A stretch of DNA of 27,201 nt from JBBQKF01 sp038326615 (GTDB lineage Bacteria; Bacillota; Clostridia; Saccharofermentanales; UBA5734), in assembly GCA_038326615.1 (NCBI GenBank), contig JBBQKF010000038.1:1-27201 (forward strand), in the 5' to 3' direction. This document shows positions 7,631 to 14,937 of this stretch, in pieces. Under the pieces are notes generated by a model. That model was not told the origin of the DNA and ran no database searches. It worked only from the letters and a program-made list of their open reading frames with translations. The translations under genes were made by a program, and so were the position numbers. Position 1 is the stretch's first letter, and every line of letters starts with the position of its first letter.

Positions 7631-9535
7631 ATGGCAATTTCATTATCAAATAAACTTGTCTCGTGTTTTCTTTCTATTATATTCGTTTTTGCTTTTATAT
7701 CTATTAAACCAGCATTAAAGGTAAATGCAATAGTTCCGGTTCCGGTTTTTTCAAACCCAGCAACTGTTGAAGAAGATATAGAGAATGAACTCCAAACTGC
7801 AATAGATAGTATGCGACAACCAGTTTCAACGGATATTTCATGGTTTTTTCCACCGCCTAAGCTAGATGAACCAAAGGTAGCGCCAATTAATGTATCAACG
7901 CTTTTTATTATAGACGGAATAGAAATATCAAAAAAATTCCTAAAAACAGACAGAAATGGGAATTTCATTATGCCTCTTGATGATAAAGATGGAGTTTTAG
8001 CGTCAATATTAGATCATACATTTATGGATATGAATGACAACATAAATATAGACAAAAATAGTGATTTTAATCCATACAATCGTTTAGCTATAGCTGGTTA
8101 CAGTATTACAATGAATATGTCATACTCGACCTCGACAATTAATAATACTGTAATTAGTATGAAATTATTGATTGGCTTCTCATTCACCTGGCATGATGGT
8201 CCAAATGCCCTTGCAGGAAGAAACGCAGTTATTGCTCATGCAAACAATTTTCTTAATTCGTCAGCTTATACATCTAAGACAACTGCCTATGCTAAATTAA
8301 AAGCAATTAATCAATATGTTTGCAGCACATTCCAATATGATTATCGGGTATTTGTACTTGCCGAATTAAACCAGACTATTTATACAGCATATAAAATGAT
8401 AACAGACAATGGTGGCATTGGCGGTTATCCTAGAGGTGTTTGTCAAGCATATGCAATGTATGGGTATATTATTCTTAAAGAGGCGGGATTTGAAGCAATA
8501 ACAATTGACGGACATGCTCCACGCCCACCAATTTCAACCCCAGAAAATAATCCTCATGCCTGGAATATGGTAAAAGTTGGGTCAAACTGGTATCACATTG
8601 ATTTTACATGGAATGATCCCGTAACTGGAGGAAATCCCGCTCCTTATACAACCAGGCAAAATGGTGCAGGTTCAGTTTCAGAAAATTATCTGTTAAGATC
8701 TGATACGGAAATAGGTGTAAATCATACTTGGAGTAAAATTCAGGACGAATTTACATACCCAATTGCATCAGCCAAGTGGACTGGTACACCTACAATTATT
8801 AATATTACTCAGCCGCCTGCACCAACATTGAAACCTACAGCTATCCCAACCAAAATCATTGTGCCAACTCCTACCAAGAAACCGACAGGAACAGATACTC
8901 AAAGTGCTTCTGTGTCAGAATTAAATTCATCTTCATCAGAATTATCTTCTTCGCCTTCATCTCCTTCACCGTATTCATCAGCGTCTGAGCAAACTAATAA
9001 CACACCTAAAGAAAGTATGCAGACGGCAACTATTACTATAAATCCTACCAAACCCGTAGTTACACCAGGAAAACAAACTGATTCCGACGTGTTATCACAG
9101 GATAAACCAGTCAATATTTCGGGTGTGCTTTCAGATGAGAACAGCAATCCAATTCCGAACACAAAGATTGAGCTTTACAATACCTCAATGACAACAACAA
9201 CTGATTCAAAAGGGTTTTATCAATTCAAAAACGTTATGATTGGAAGCTATAAGATTTATTTATTAGATAAAGATGGTAAAGTGAAAGCTGAACTCCCAAT
9301 TGTTATTTCATATGGAGATAATACAGATCTTACTAGTGATGCTGTAACCGTCAAATGGAGTTCACTGGTTATGGATTTAACATTGAAGGGAAATGTTTTG
9401 ACAATTCGTTCAGTTTCTTCATCTTTTCTACAGTTTACGAATGAAAGACTTCTCATAATTTTACTTGTATCGGCTATCATAATAATACTTCTATTGATAA
9501 TTTTTCTCAAAGCAAAGAAAAGAAAAGTCTACTAA
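7631..9535 (+). CDS. Secreted, membrane-anchored transglutaminase-like protein with carboxypeptidase-regulatory-like domain
   Basis: I place the start at ATG 7631, after AAAGGAG, giving 634 residues that begin directly with a signal peptide (hydrophobic 9-25, cut probably after VNA at 31-33). An upstream in-frame start at 7511 would bury the signal. A transglutaminase-like core spans about 195-330, with the likely catalytic triad Cys271 (GVCQAYAMYG), His309 (NPHAWNMVKV) and Asp324 (WYHIDFTWND). After about 390 comes a Pro/Thr then Ser-rich spacer, then a beta-sandwich of the CarboxypepD_reg/SdrD-B type (about 494-550), and a C-terminal membrane helix (about 606-626) followed by KAKKRKVY. The protein should sit outside the membrane, anchored at its C-terminus, acting as a protease, cross-linker or wall-binding enzyme. 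The substrate is unknown. Confidence 0.8.
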   Translation: MAISLSNKLVSCFLSIIFVFAFISIKPALKVNAIVPVPVFSNPATVEEDIENELQTAIDSMRQPVSTDISWFFPPPKLDEPKVAPINVSTLFIIDGIEISKKFLKTDRNGNFIMPLDDKDGVLASILDHTFMDMNDNINIDKNSDFNPYNRLAIAGYSITMNMSYSTSTINNTVISMKLLIGFSFTWHDGPNALAGRNAVIAHANNFLNSSAYTSKTTAYAKLKAINQYVCSTFQYDYRVFVLAELNQTIYTAYKMITDNGGIGGYPRGVCQAYAMYGYIILKEAGFEAITIDGHAPRPPISTPENNPHAWNMVKVGSNWYHIDFTWNDPVTGGNPAPYTTRQNGAGSVSENYLLRSDTEIGVNHTWSKIQDEFTYPIASAKWTGTPTIINITQPPAPTLKPTAIPTKIIVPTPTKKPTGTDTQSASVSELNSSSSELSSSPSSPSPYSSASEQTNNTPKESMQTATITINPTKPVVTPGKQTDSDVLSQDKPVNISGVLSDENSNPIPNTKIELYNTSMTTTTDSKGFYQFKNVMIGSYKIYLLDKDGKVKAELPIVISYGDNTDLTSDAVTVKWSSLVMDLTLKGNVLTIRSVSSSFLQFTNERLLIILLVSAIIIILLLIIFLKAKKRKVY

Positions 9536-9550
9536 CCAGCTTTTATGAAA

Positions 9551-9770
9551 ATAGACTTAAAGATAAAGACTTTAAGTCAATGTCTTTATAAGTAATAACC
9601 TTAAAAGTACCAGCTTAAAAGATAATAAATTCATACATTAACAATCTTTAAAATAACGAATTTAAACATTAATGACTTTAAAATTAACAACTATAAAAGT
9701 TTTCGTATTTAAAGGATAACGACTTTAAAAAGTTGTCGAATTTAAAGGTAAATTGTTGTATTAAATGGCA
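9551..9770. repeat. Degenerate TTAA-centred repeat, about 14-19 bp spacing
   Basis: About a dozen TTTAAA-like cores recur, with TTAA at 9557, 9572, 9601, 9615, 9638, 9648, 9662, 9678, 9709, 9725, 9742 and 9761. They are often preceded by GAC or GAA (GACTTTAAA, GAATTTAAA). The interval 9536-9803 contains no gene. It looks like a decayed tandem repeat with units of about 15-16 bp. Confidence 0.45.
9554..9578 (+). terminator. Possible terminator hairpin after the transglutaminase-like gene
   Basis: GACTTAAAG (9554-9562) pairs perfectly with CTTTAAGTC (9570-9578) around a 7-base loop, 18 bases after the stop codon. A clean T-run is missing. The hairpin also forms the first units of the TTAA-rich repeat that follows. 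Confidence 0.35.
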
Positions 9771-9803
9771 AGCAACAATATTTAATTGGATTACCCGGTT
9801 AAT

Positions 9804-11297
9804 TTATAACAATTTTGTTAGCTCAACAATTGCTTCTTTGTAAATTTTCTGACAAAGAAAGAAATCATCGATTTTCATGTATTCGCCGGATTGATGTGCA
9901 ACATCATCTTCTTTTAGAAAATTTGGACCAAATGCTACGACGTTTTTCATCGAGCGGGCATATGTACCTCCACCGATTGCAATCGGTTGCGATTTTGTGT
10001 TTGTAATTTTCTCATAAACTTTCAGGAGCGTTTGAACAAAAAGGCTGTTTTTGTCAACGTGAAGTGGTATGTTTCCACTTGCATCAGATATTTTAAGATT
10101 ATATAAAGCACATTTGGTGTTGATTTTATCAATTATATCACTTTCACTAGCGGTTACCGGGTAGCGAATGTCGATGGTTAAAGAGACAGTTTCGGTGTTT
10201 AAATCTAATAATCCTGCATTAAGTGTTAACGCGCCGGATTCTTCGTCGGTATAATCAATACCAAATTTAGAACCATCAGTTGTCATGCCGATTGATGAGT
10301 TATAAAAATCTACAAAAGCATCCTTTAAATTATTTGTTTTAAGAATGATTTCGATGTATTCCATTGCTTTTGAGATTGCGTTTTCACCGAATTCAGGCAT
10401 GCTTGCATGACCAGGTTTCCCCGAAATTATTTCATCTTTGATTAAGCGTGAAAGAATGGAGTCCTTATCGTCGTTTTTTTGTGATTTATTAAAATCTTGC
10501 CAGACAAGTTTACAAGTAGCAGGTACCATATTTGCACGTTCTCCACCTTTTGCACTAATAAGAAAAAAGTCATTAGCCAATGATAGAGAAGAGGAGGAAG
10601 ACGGAGAAGAAAGAGAAGTAGAAGAAGAAATAGACGAAGATGGCGAATTGATATTTGAAATTGATGACCTGAAATTCGACAAAGTGTTAATTGAATCAGA
10701 AAATTTAATCTCGTTGCGATTTGCTTCAATAGTTATATGAAGAATACCTTTTTCGGCAAAAATTACAGGGAATTTCGCGTCAGGAGTGAATCCATAATCA
10801 GGCAGTGCTTGAGATTTTTTGTAATGGACCATACACTGACTACCACTTTCTTCATCGAGTCCAAGGATAAGACGAATCCTGCATGGAGGGACAAACCCTA
10901 AATCTTTAAGTTCTTTCATAGCATATAAAACAGCTACAGCAGGTCCCTTATCATCATTTGTGCCACGTCCGTAAATCTTACCATTTTCAACAACTGGAGT
11001 AAAAGGATCAAAATCCCATCCTTCGCCGGCAGGTACTACATCGAGATGACATAAAGCTGCAATTTCTTTTTCGCCTTCACCAAATTCAACAAAACCTGCA
11101 TAACCATCGAGATTTACTGCCTTAAATCCCATTTTCTCTGCTGTGTTAAGAACATATTCAAGGGATTCAAGGGTATATCGACCAAATGGCGCACTGCTAT
11201 AATTTTCACCTTTTACGCTAGGTATTGAAATTAGTTCACAAAGCGTTTTTATCATTGATTTCTGCTCATTTGTGTAAGATTCATTTTCGATATTCAT
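9804..11297 (-). CDS. M20-family dipeptidase, PepV-like, with a Ser-rich insert
   Basis: The 497-residue protein follows the PepV (Xaa-His dipeptidase) plan: metal and catalytic residues His84-Leu-Asp86 (ALCHLDVVPAGEGWDFDPF), Asp115/116 (GRGTNDDKGP), Glu149-Glu150 (GLDEESGS), Asp173 and His468. A lid-domain GKPGHASMPEFGENA region lies at about 293-307, and GGGTYARSMKN at about 442-451. It would hydrolyse dipeptides in the cytoplasm using two zinc ions. It is slightly longer than the roughly 470 residues usual for PepV. The excess matches a low-complexity Ser stretch at about 206-240 (over half Ser) placed before the conserved SAKGGERANMVP segment. An AAAAGGAA motif precedes the ATG. It is a lone minus-strand gene, 115 bp after the gene upstream of it. 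Confidence 0.87.
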   Translation of the reverse strand: MNIENESYTNEQKSMIKTLCELISIPSVKGENYSSAPFGRYTLESLEYVLNTAEKMGFKAVNLDGYAGFVEFGEGEKEIAALCHLDVVPAGEGWDFDPFTPVVENGKIYGRGTNDDKGPAVAVLYAMKELKDLGFVPPCRIRLILGLDEESGSQCMVHYKKSQALPDYGFTPDAKFPVIFAEKGILHITIEANRNEIKFSDSINTLSNFRSSISNINSPSSSISSSTSLSSPSSSSSLSLANDFFLISAKGGERANMVPATCKLVWQDFNKSQKNDDKDSILSRLIKDEIISGKPGHASMPEFGENAISKAMEYIEIILKTNNLKDAFVDFYNSSIGMTTDGSKFGIDYTDEESGALTLNAGLLDLNTETVSLTIDIRYPVTASESDIIDKINTKCALYNLKISDASGNIPLHVDKNSLFVQTLLKVYEKITNTKSQPIAIGGGTYARSMKNVVAFGPNFLKEDDVAHQSGEYMKIDDFFLCQKIYKEAIVELTKLL

Positions 11298-11412
11298 TTA
11301 TACACATTCCTTTTTCTTGATATAAATAATTCACCCCTTAGAAGAGATGAATTATACTGCTTGTTTATTACTATTCTATTTTGATTTAACGGATTTGTTG
11401 AATTATTTGAAA

Positions 11413-12690
11413 TTATTGGTTATCCGTAGAATCACTATTAGGTGTTTGATCATCATTGTTTTCGCTGTCATTTTCGGTATCAATAACATTTTTGTCAATG
11501 CTATCATTTTCGTTGTCATTGACAGTATCTTGATTGTTATGTTGGGTTTTAGCAATTGTAGAGCGCTTATTCCGTGCAATAAAATCATTCTTTGCTTTTG
11601 CTGATGAAACTGAGTTATCAAAAAATGGAAGAACTGCGATAAGAGTAAATACTATACCTATTAAAGCACCTAGTAGAATATTGATATAGAAATTCGATTT
11701 TGAAAGGTTAGTTATATAGTTTGAAAATGTTAATGTTACTGATGGTTCTTTAATTATTAAAATTGCTAGTGATACAAATTGAATAACAATAACTGTAACA
11801 ATTGAAACGATTCCAACTATCCAGCGGCCTTTTGTTTCCATTTTAGATTTAGATAGGCGATATCCGATTATAGCAAAGTAAGATACAAGGTAAGCACAAA
11901 CACAAGTAAGCAGAGATTGAGTAAAATTGAAAATCAGTGAGTTTTCGGTTATTTTTGAAAGTAAATCTTTAATTAAATCCATTACAAATGGTAATATTAA
12001 CCAAGGAATAGATCCTAGAATCGCTCCACCGATTGTAAAAAGAAATTTCTTTATTGGTTTTACTTTTAAATTCTGCATATCTTCGTCATCATTTATATTT
12101 GCAAGTGCTTCATGATCTACAGAATCGTCTGATTCATCGGAAGCATCTGAAGAATCTGAAGAATCTGAAAAATTTGAAGAATTTGAAGAATCGGAAGAAT
12201 CGGAAGAATCGGAAATCTCTTCTAAAACCAAATCTTCATGTTTTTTTTCACAGTCGTCATGCATATAACAATATAAATCATAAATGAAACTTTCATTTTC
12301 AGCTCCTGTTTTTCCGCATTCCTGACAACGACCAACTGGTTCAATAAATAATTCCTGCATTGTTCCAACAAGAAGTGCAAGAATGAATTCTATATCATCT
12401 GTTTTAAGTTGCATTGATTCTTTGATTCTGATACAAAGAAAATCATCTGAAATTGCATACTCTAAAAGTTTCATTGTCTCTTTGTTCTTTTCGAGTGTCA
12501 CAAACAATTCTTCTTTTTGTTCATCAGTTATTCCTGGGACAGGAGTTATAAATGTTTTTTGACCCTTGCCATCCAGCCCGGAAAACAAGAAGCCCTGCTC
12601 TTCGCCGTAAATATATTCTCCACTTATCAACCATTCATTTTTCTGCGCGAAATCTTTAAGTTTCTTTGATACAAAATTCTCTGAATACAT
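11413..12690 (-). CDS. Unrecognised membrane protein with zinc-ribbon-like cysteines and Ser-Asp repeats
   Basis: I do not recognise this 425-residue protein. Residues 1-115 look like a soluble alpha/beta domain. CQEC at 122-125 with Cys141, His144 and Cys147 suggests a small zinc-binding module. A Ser/Asp repeat (DSSDSSDSSN and so on) spans about 160-190, followed by an acidic stretch. Four hydrophobic segments follow at about 215-240, 255-277, 290-313 and 333-355. The C-terminus (about 380-425) is an Asn/Asp-rich, probably disordered tail. At DNA level the Ser-Asp part is a tandem repeat of 9-bp units. The start is set by GAGGTGG four bases before the ATG. It lies between the dipeptidase and the CooT pair on the same strand, with no clear link to either. 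Confidence 0.65.
   Translation of the reverse strand: MYSENFVSKKLKDFAQKNEWLISGEYIYGEEQGFLFSGLDGKGQKTFITPVPGITDEQKEELFVTLEKNKETMKLLEYAISDDFLCIRIKESMQLKTDDIEFILALLVGTMQELFIEPVGRCQECGKTGAENESFIYDLYCYMHDDCEKKHEDLVLEEISDSSDSSDSSNSSNFSDSSDSSDASDESDDSVDHEALANINDDEDMQNLKVKPIKKFLFTIGGAILGSIPWLILPFVMDLIKDLLSKITENSLIFNFTQSLLTCVCAYLVSYFAIIGYRLSKSKMETKGRWIVGIVSIVTVIVIQFVSLAILIIKEPSVTLTFSNYITNLSKSNFYINILLGALIGIVFTLIAVLPFFDNSVSSAKAKNDFIARNKRSTIAKTQHNNQDTVNDNENDSIDKNVIDTENDSENNDDQTPNSDSTDNQ
12127..12216. repeat. In-frame 9-bp tandem repeats (GAATCTGAA / GAATCGGAA)
   Basis: On the plus strand the sequence is a run of near-identical 9-mers of the type GAATCTGAA, GAATTTGAA and GAATCGGAA, encoding Ser-Ser-Asp-like triplets on the minus strand. 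Because the unit is a multiple of three, copy-number changes would keep the reading frame of the host gene. Confidence 0.7.
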
Positions 12691-12832
12691 GAAGCCACCT
12701 CACTAATTTATTTTGTTTTTGACAATCGATAATAAAGTAATGTAATACCAAAACTAGAAGTCTGAGAAATTATCTAGGTTCTCTTGGCACAACAATATAT
12801 ATTATACATAATATTCGAACAAATGCAAAATT

Positions 12833-13027
12833 TTATTCTATTTCTTCTAAAACAATTTTGTGGTCAACCAAAGCCATCTCAACAATTTTAGCTTTAACGA
12901 TCTTTGATTCATAAAAAATGTTTTCCAGAAAGATATCATTACCCGTTGGTATAATTTTGTCGACAGATTCAAGTAATAATTTTTTTTCTCCATTTTTACT
13001 AATAATGTATACATTTGATTCACACAT
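12833..13027 (-). CDS. cooT: CooT-family small nickel-binding protein
   Basis: The 64-residue protein starts MCESNVYIISKNGEKKLLLE and ends VEMALVDHKIVLEEIE. The Cys2 near the N-terminus and the small beta-barrel pattern (VDKIIPTGNDIFLENIFYESKIVKAKI) match the CooT family. Rhodospirillum rubrum CooT is a dimeric protein that binds Ni(II) through this cysteine and supports CO dehydrogenase maturation. Here the gene overlaps the end of the DUF3842 gene by 8 bases (stop TGA inside ATGTGTGA), which suggests translational coupling. An additional GGAGG lies about 9 bases before the ATG. The pair lies under 1 kb upstream of and divergent from the C1 block that includes two cooC genes and cooS, supporting a nickel-handling role. 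The metal specificity of this copy is inferred from the family. Confidence 0.82.
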   Translation of the reverse strand: MCESNVYIISKNGEKKLLLESVDKIIPTGNDIFLENIFYESKIVKAKIVEMALVDHKIVLEEIE

Positions 13028-13445
13028 TTTTCTTTTCCTCCATATATTTTCTGAAAATTAATATTGCATCATCTATATAATGCGGTAATGGTTCGTTTCT
13101 TATTCCCGCGATTTGAATATTATATTTGTTAAGTGGAATAAGAATTTTTAGAGCACGGCTTTCTGCAATTGCTTCTGCCATTTTCGGGGAGAGTTCACCA
13201 TACATCGAATTTGCTGCAATAATTCCGATTGAGCCCATAACTACATCGAATGATGGAACACTGAAAACAATTGCATTTTCCCCCGAAGCTCCTTCGTTTG
13301 CACCAACTTTCATCATTGCAGAAGTTGCAAGTGCATTTGTTCCAAAAGCAACAATATGTAATTCATTTCCGAAAGCCTGACGGATTTTCTCAATCAATGC
13401 CTTCCCGATTCCGCCTCCCTGACCGTCAACAACTGCGATTTTCAT
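13020..13445 (-). CDS. DUF3842-family protein with Rossmann-like glycine motif
   Basis: Read from ATG 13445 the protein has 141 residues and starts MKIAVVDGQGGGIGKALIEK, the DUF3842 signature with a GGGIG nucleotide-binding-like loop. GAGGTGG lies 6 bases before this ATG. A tandem ATG at 13448 and a much earlier one at 13517 are in frame but less well placed. Later conserved segments are GTNALATSAMMKVGANEGASGENAI and the IPLNKYNIQIAGI region. The family function is not established. It overlaps the CooT gene by 8 bases and so is probably made in step with it. It may be a partner in nickel or corrinoid metabolism, but that is inference from position only. Confidence 0.83.
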   Translation of the reverse strand: MKIAVVDGQGGGIGKALIEKIRQAFGNELHIVAFGTNALATSAMMKVGANEGASGENAIVFSVPSFDVVMGSIGIIAANSMYGELSPKMAEAIAESRALKILIPLNKYNIQIAGIRNEPLPHYIDDAILIFRKYMEEKKNV

Positions 13446-13864
13446 CATATACCACCTCGAATTATTTTTAAAAATCTTCATTAAATGGAGTATAACACCA
13501 AGAGAACAGGATTTCAATTATTTTTGTGTTGAAATGTATTATAAATACTAAGGGTATATTCCATGTACCGATTGGCAACAACGAATTATTGCGAAAAACA
13601 GCCATCATTACTTATTATATTTATGTATTGCAAAGCACTATCAATTGATAAACCAGTAAAATGAATTTAAAGAAATTATACTATCTATTCGCGCAAATAT
13701 TTTATAAAAATCATAAAAATATTATATATTCAATGTATAAATTAGGTTACATTTTAGTAGAATAAACCATTAAATTGCATAAAGCGGTTTTAATGGGTTT
13801 TTTAGGGTGAAAAACAAACAAAATGTCGGTTAAAGGAAAATTATTATTAAAAGGAGATTTTATT
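13446..13864. other. Divergent AT-rich intergenic region
   Basis: This region separates the minus-strand DUF3842-CooT unit from the plus-strand C1 block. It must hold promoters for both directions, but I found no pair of boxes good enough to list. I saw no cobalamin, SAM or T-box riboswitch consensus. It has short AT palindromes near 13716-13740 and no plausible gene. Confidence 0.4.
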
Positions 13865-14749
13865 ATGTCAAGAGGAACAATTGTTGATGCAGTTAAGAGC
13901 GGAAGAGTATTAATTTCAGACGGAGCATGGGGAACATTTTTACACAAAAAGGGACTTAAGCCTGGCGAATGCCCTGAACTTTGGTGTATTGACAGATTTG
14001 ACGATGTAAAGTCAATTGCACAAAGTTATATTGACGCAGGTGCGGATATGGTTGAAGCAAATAGCTTTGGCGGGTCGTCCTTTAAGCTTCAACATTTTGG
14101 TCTTGCAAATAGAGCAGCTGAAATAAATGAAGCAGCAGCTAAGGCTTCACGTGCTGCATGTGGTGAAAACAACTGGGTTATTGCTTCGATCGGGCCAACA
14201 GGCCTTATGTTAATAACTGAAGAAGTTACAGAAGAAGAATTATATGATGCATTTAAAGTTCAGGCAGTTGCACTCGAAAAAGGTGGGGCTGATGCAATAT
14301 GTATCGAAACAATGAGTGATATCGAAGAAGCATGTATTGCAATTAAGGCAGTTAAAGAAAATACAAAATGTGAAGCAATCTGCACATTTACATTCGAAAA
14401 GACAGTTCGAGACGATTATAGAACAATGATGGGAGTTTCTCCAGTTGATGCAGCTAAAGCTGCAATTGAAGCAGGAGCAGATGTTATTGGTGCAAACTGT
14501 GGAAATGGTATGGAACGTATGATTGAAATCGTTACAGAAATGCGTGCCGCAGCGCCCACAACACCAATTCTTATACACGCTAATGCAGGCCTTCCAGTAA
14601 ATGTTAACGGTTCAGACATTTTCCCAGAAACTCCTGCTGATATGGCTAAATATGTAAAGGAAATAATTGATGCTGGAGCAAATATTATCGGCGGATGCTG
14701 CGGAACAACACCTGACCACATTAAAGCAATGAAAGAAGCAGCTTTATAA
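13865..14749 (+). CDS. Stand-alone homocysteine S-methyltransferase-type protein (MetH N-terminal module-like)
   Basis: The 294-residue protein is a single Hcy-binding barrel: LISDGAWGTFLHKKGL at 16-31, EANSFGG at 64-70, and the zinc-binding cysteines Cys212 (GANCGNG) and Cys278-Cys279 (GGCCGTTP). These are the same three ligands and spacing as the N-terminal domain of MetH. There is no folate, corrinoid-binding or reactivation domain, so the methyl donor must come from another protein or small molecule. The start at ATG 13865 is set by AAAGGAG; an in-frame ATG at 13823 has no ribosome site. It is the first gene of the plus-strand run that includes CODH/ACS. Possible roles are methyl transfer from methyl-CFeSP or another methyl-corrinoid to homocysteine, or use of betaine or S-methylmethionine. 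The acceptor being homocysteine is a family-level inference. Confidence 0.85.
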   Translation: MSRGTIVDAVKSGRVLISDGAWGTFLHKKGLKPGECPELWCIDRFDDVKSIAQSYIDAGADMVEANSFGGSSFKLQHFGLANRAAEINEAAAKASRAACGENNWVIASIGPTGLMLITEEVTEEELYDAFKVQAVALEKGGADAICIETMSDIEEACIAIKAVKENTKCEAICTFTFEKTVRDDYRTMMGVSPVDAAKAAIEAGADVIGANCGNGMERMIEIVTEMRAAAPTTPILIHANAGLPVNVNGSDIFPETPADMAKYVKEIIDAGANIIGGCCGTTPDHIKAMKEAAL

Positions 14750-14814
14750 TTGATGAAATATTATTAAATAACTGGCTAAATTATTTAATTATTTGATTAT
14801 TTATGACAAGTATC

Positions 14815-14844
14815 TTGACAAACACGGACTCAAACCTATATGAT
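14815..14844 (+). promoter_or_regulatory. Sigma-70/SigA-type promoter before the MetE-like gene
   Basis: TTGACA at 14815-14820 and TATGAT at 14839-14844 are separated by 18 bases, about 90 bp before the start codon. The good match suggests that the MetE-like gene has its own promoter and is not only read through from the upstream gene. Confidence 0.6.
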
Positions 14845-14937
14845 TTCTTATTGGATTTGAACAAATAAAATGTTAAAATCAATACTATAAAATAAAATAG
14901 AGGAAATACAATTATTAAGATGGAGGACTATTAAATT

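Noticed and set aside
10438..10740. Acidic plus-strand frame opposite the dipeptidase gene
   Set aside because: It is the antisense of the Ser-rich insert, where the repeat codons read as Glu-rich; the dipeptidase on the other strand carries clear catalytic motifs.
14750..14937. SAM or cobalamin riboswitch before the MetE-like gene
   Set aside because: I found no recognisable core motifs or multi-stem layout; a plain promoter and ribosome site explain the interval.
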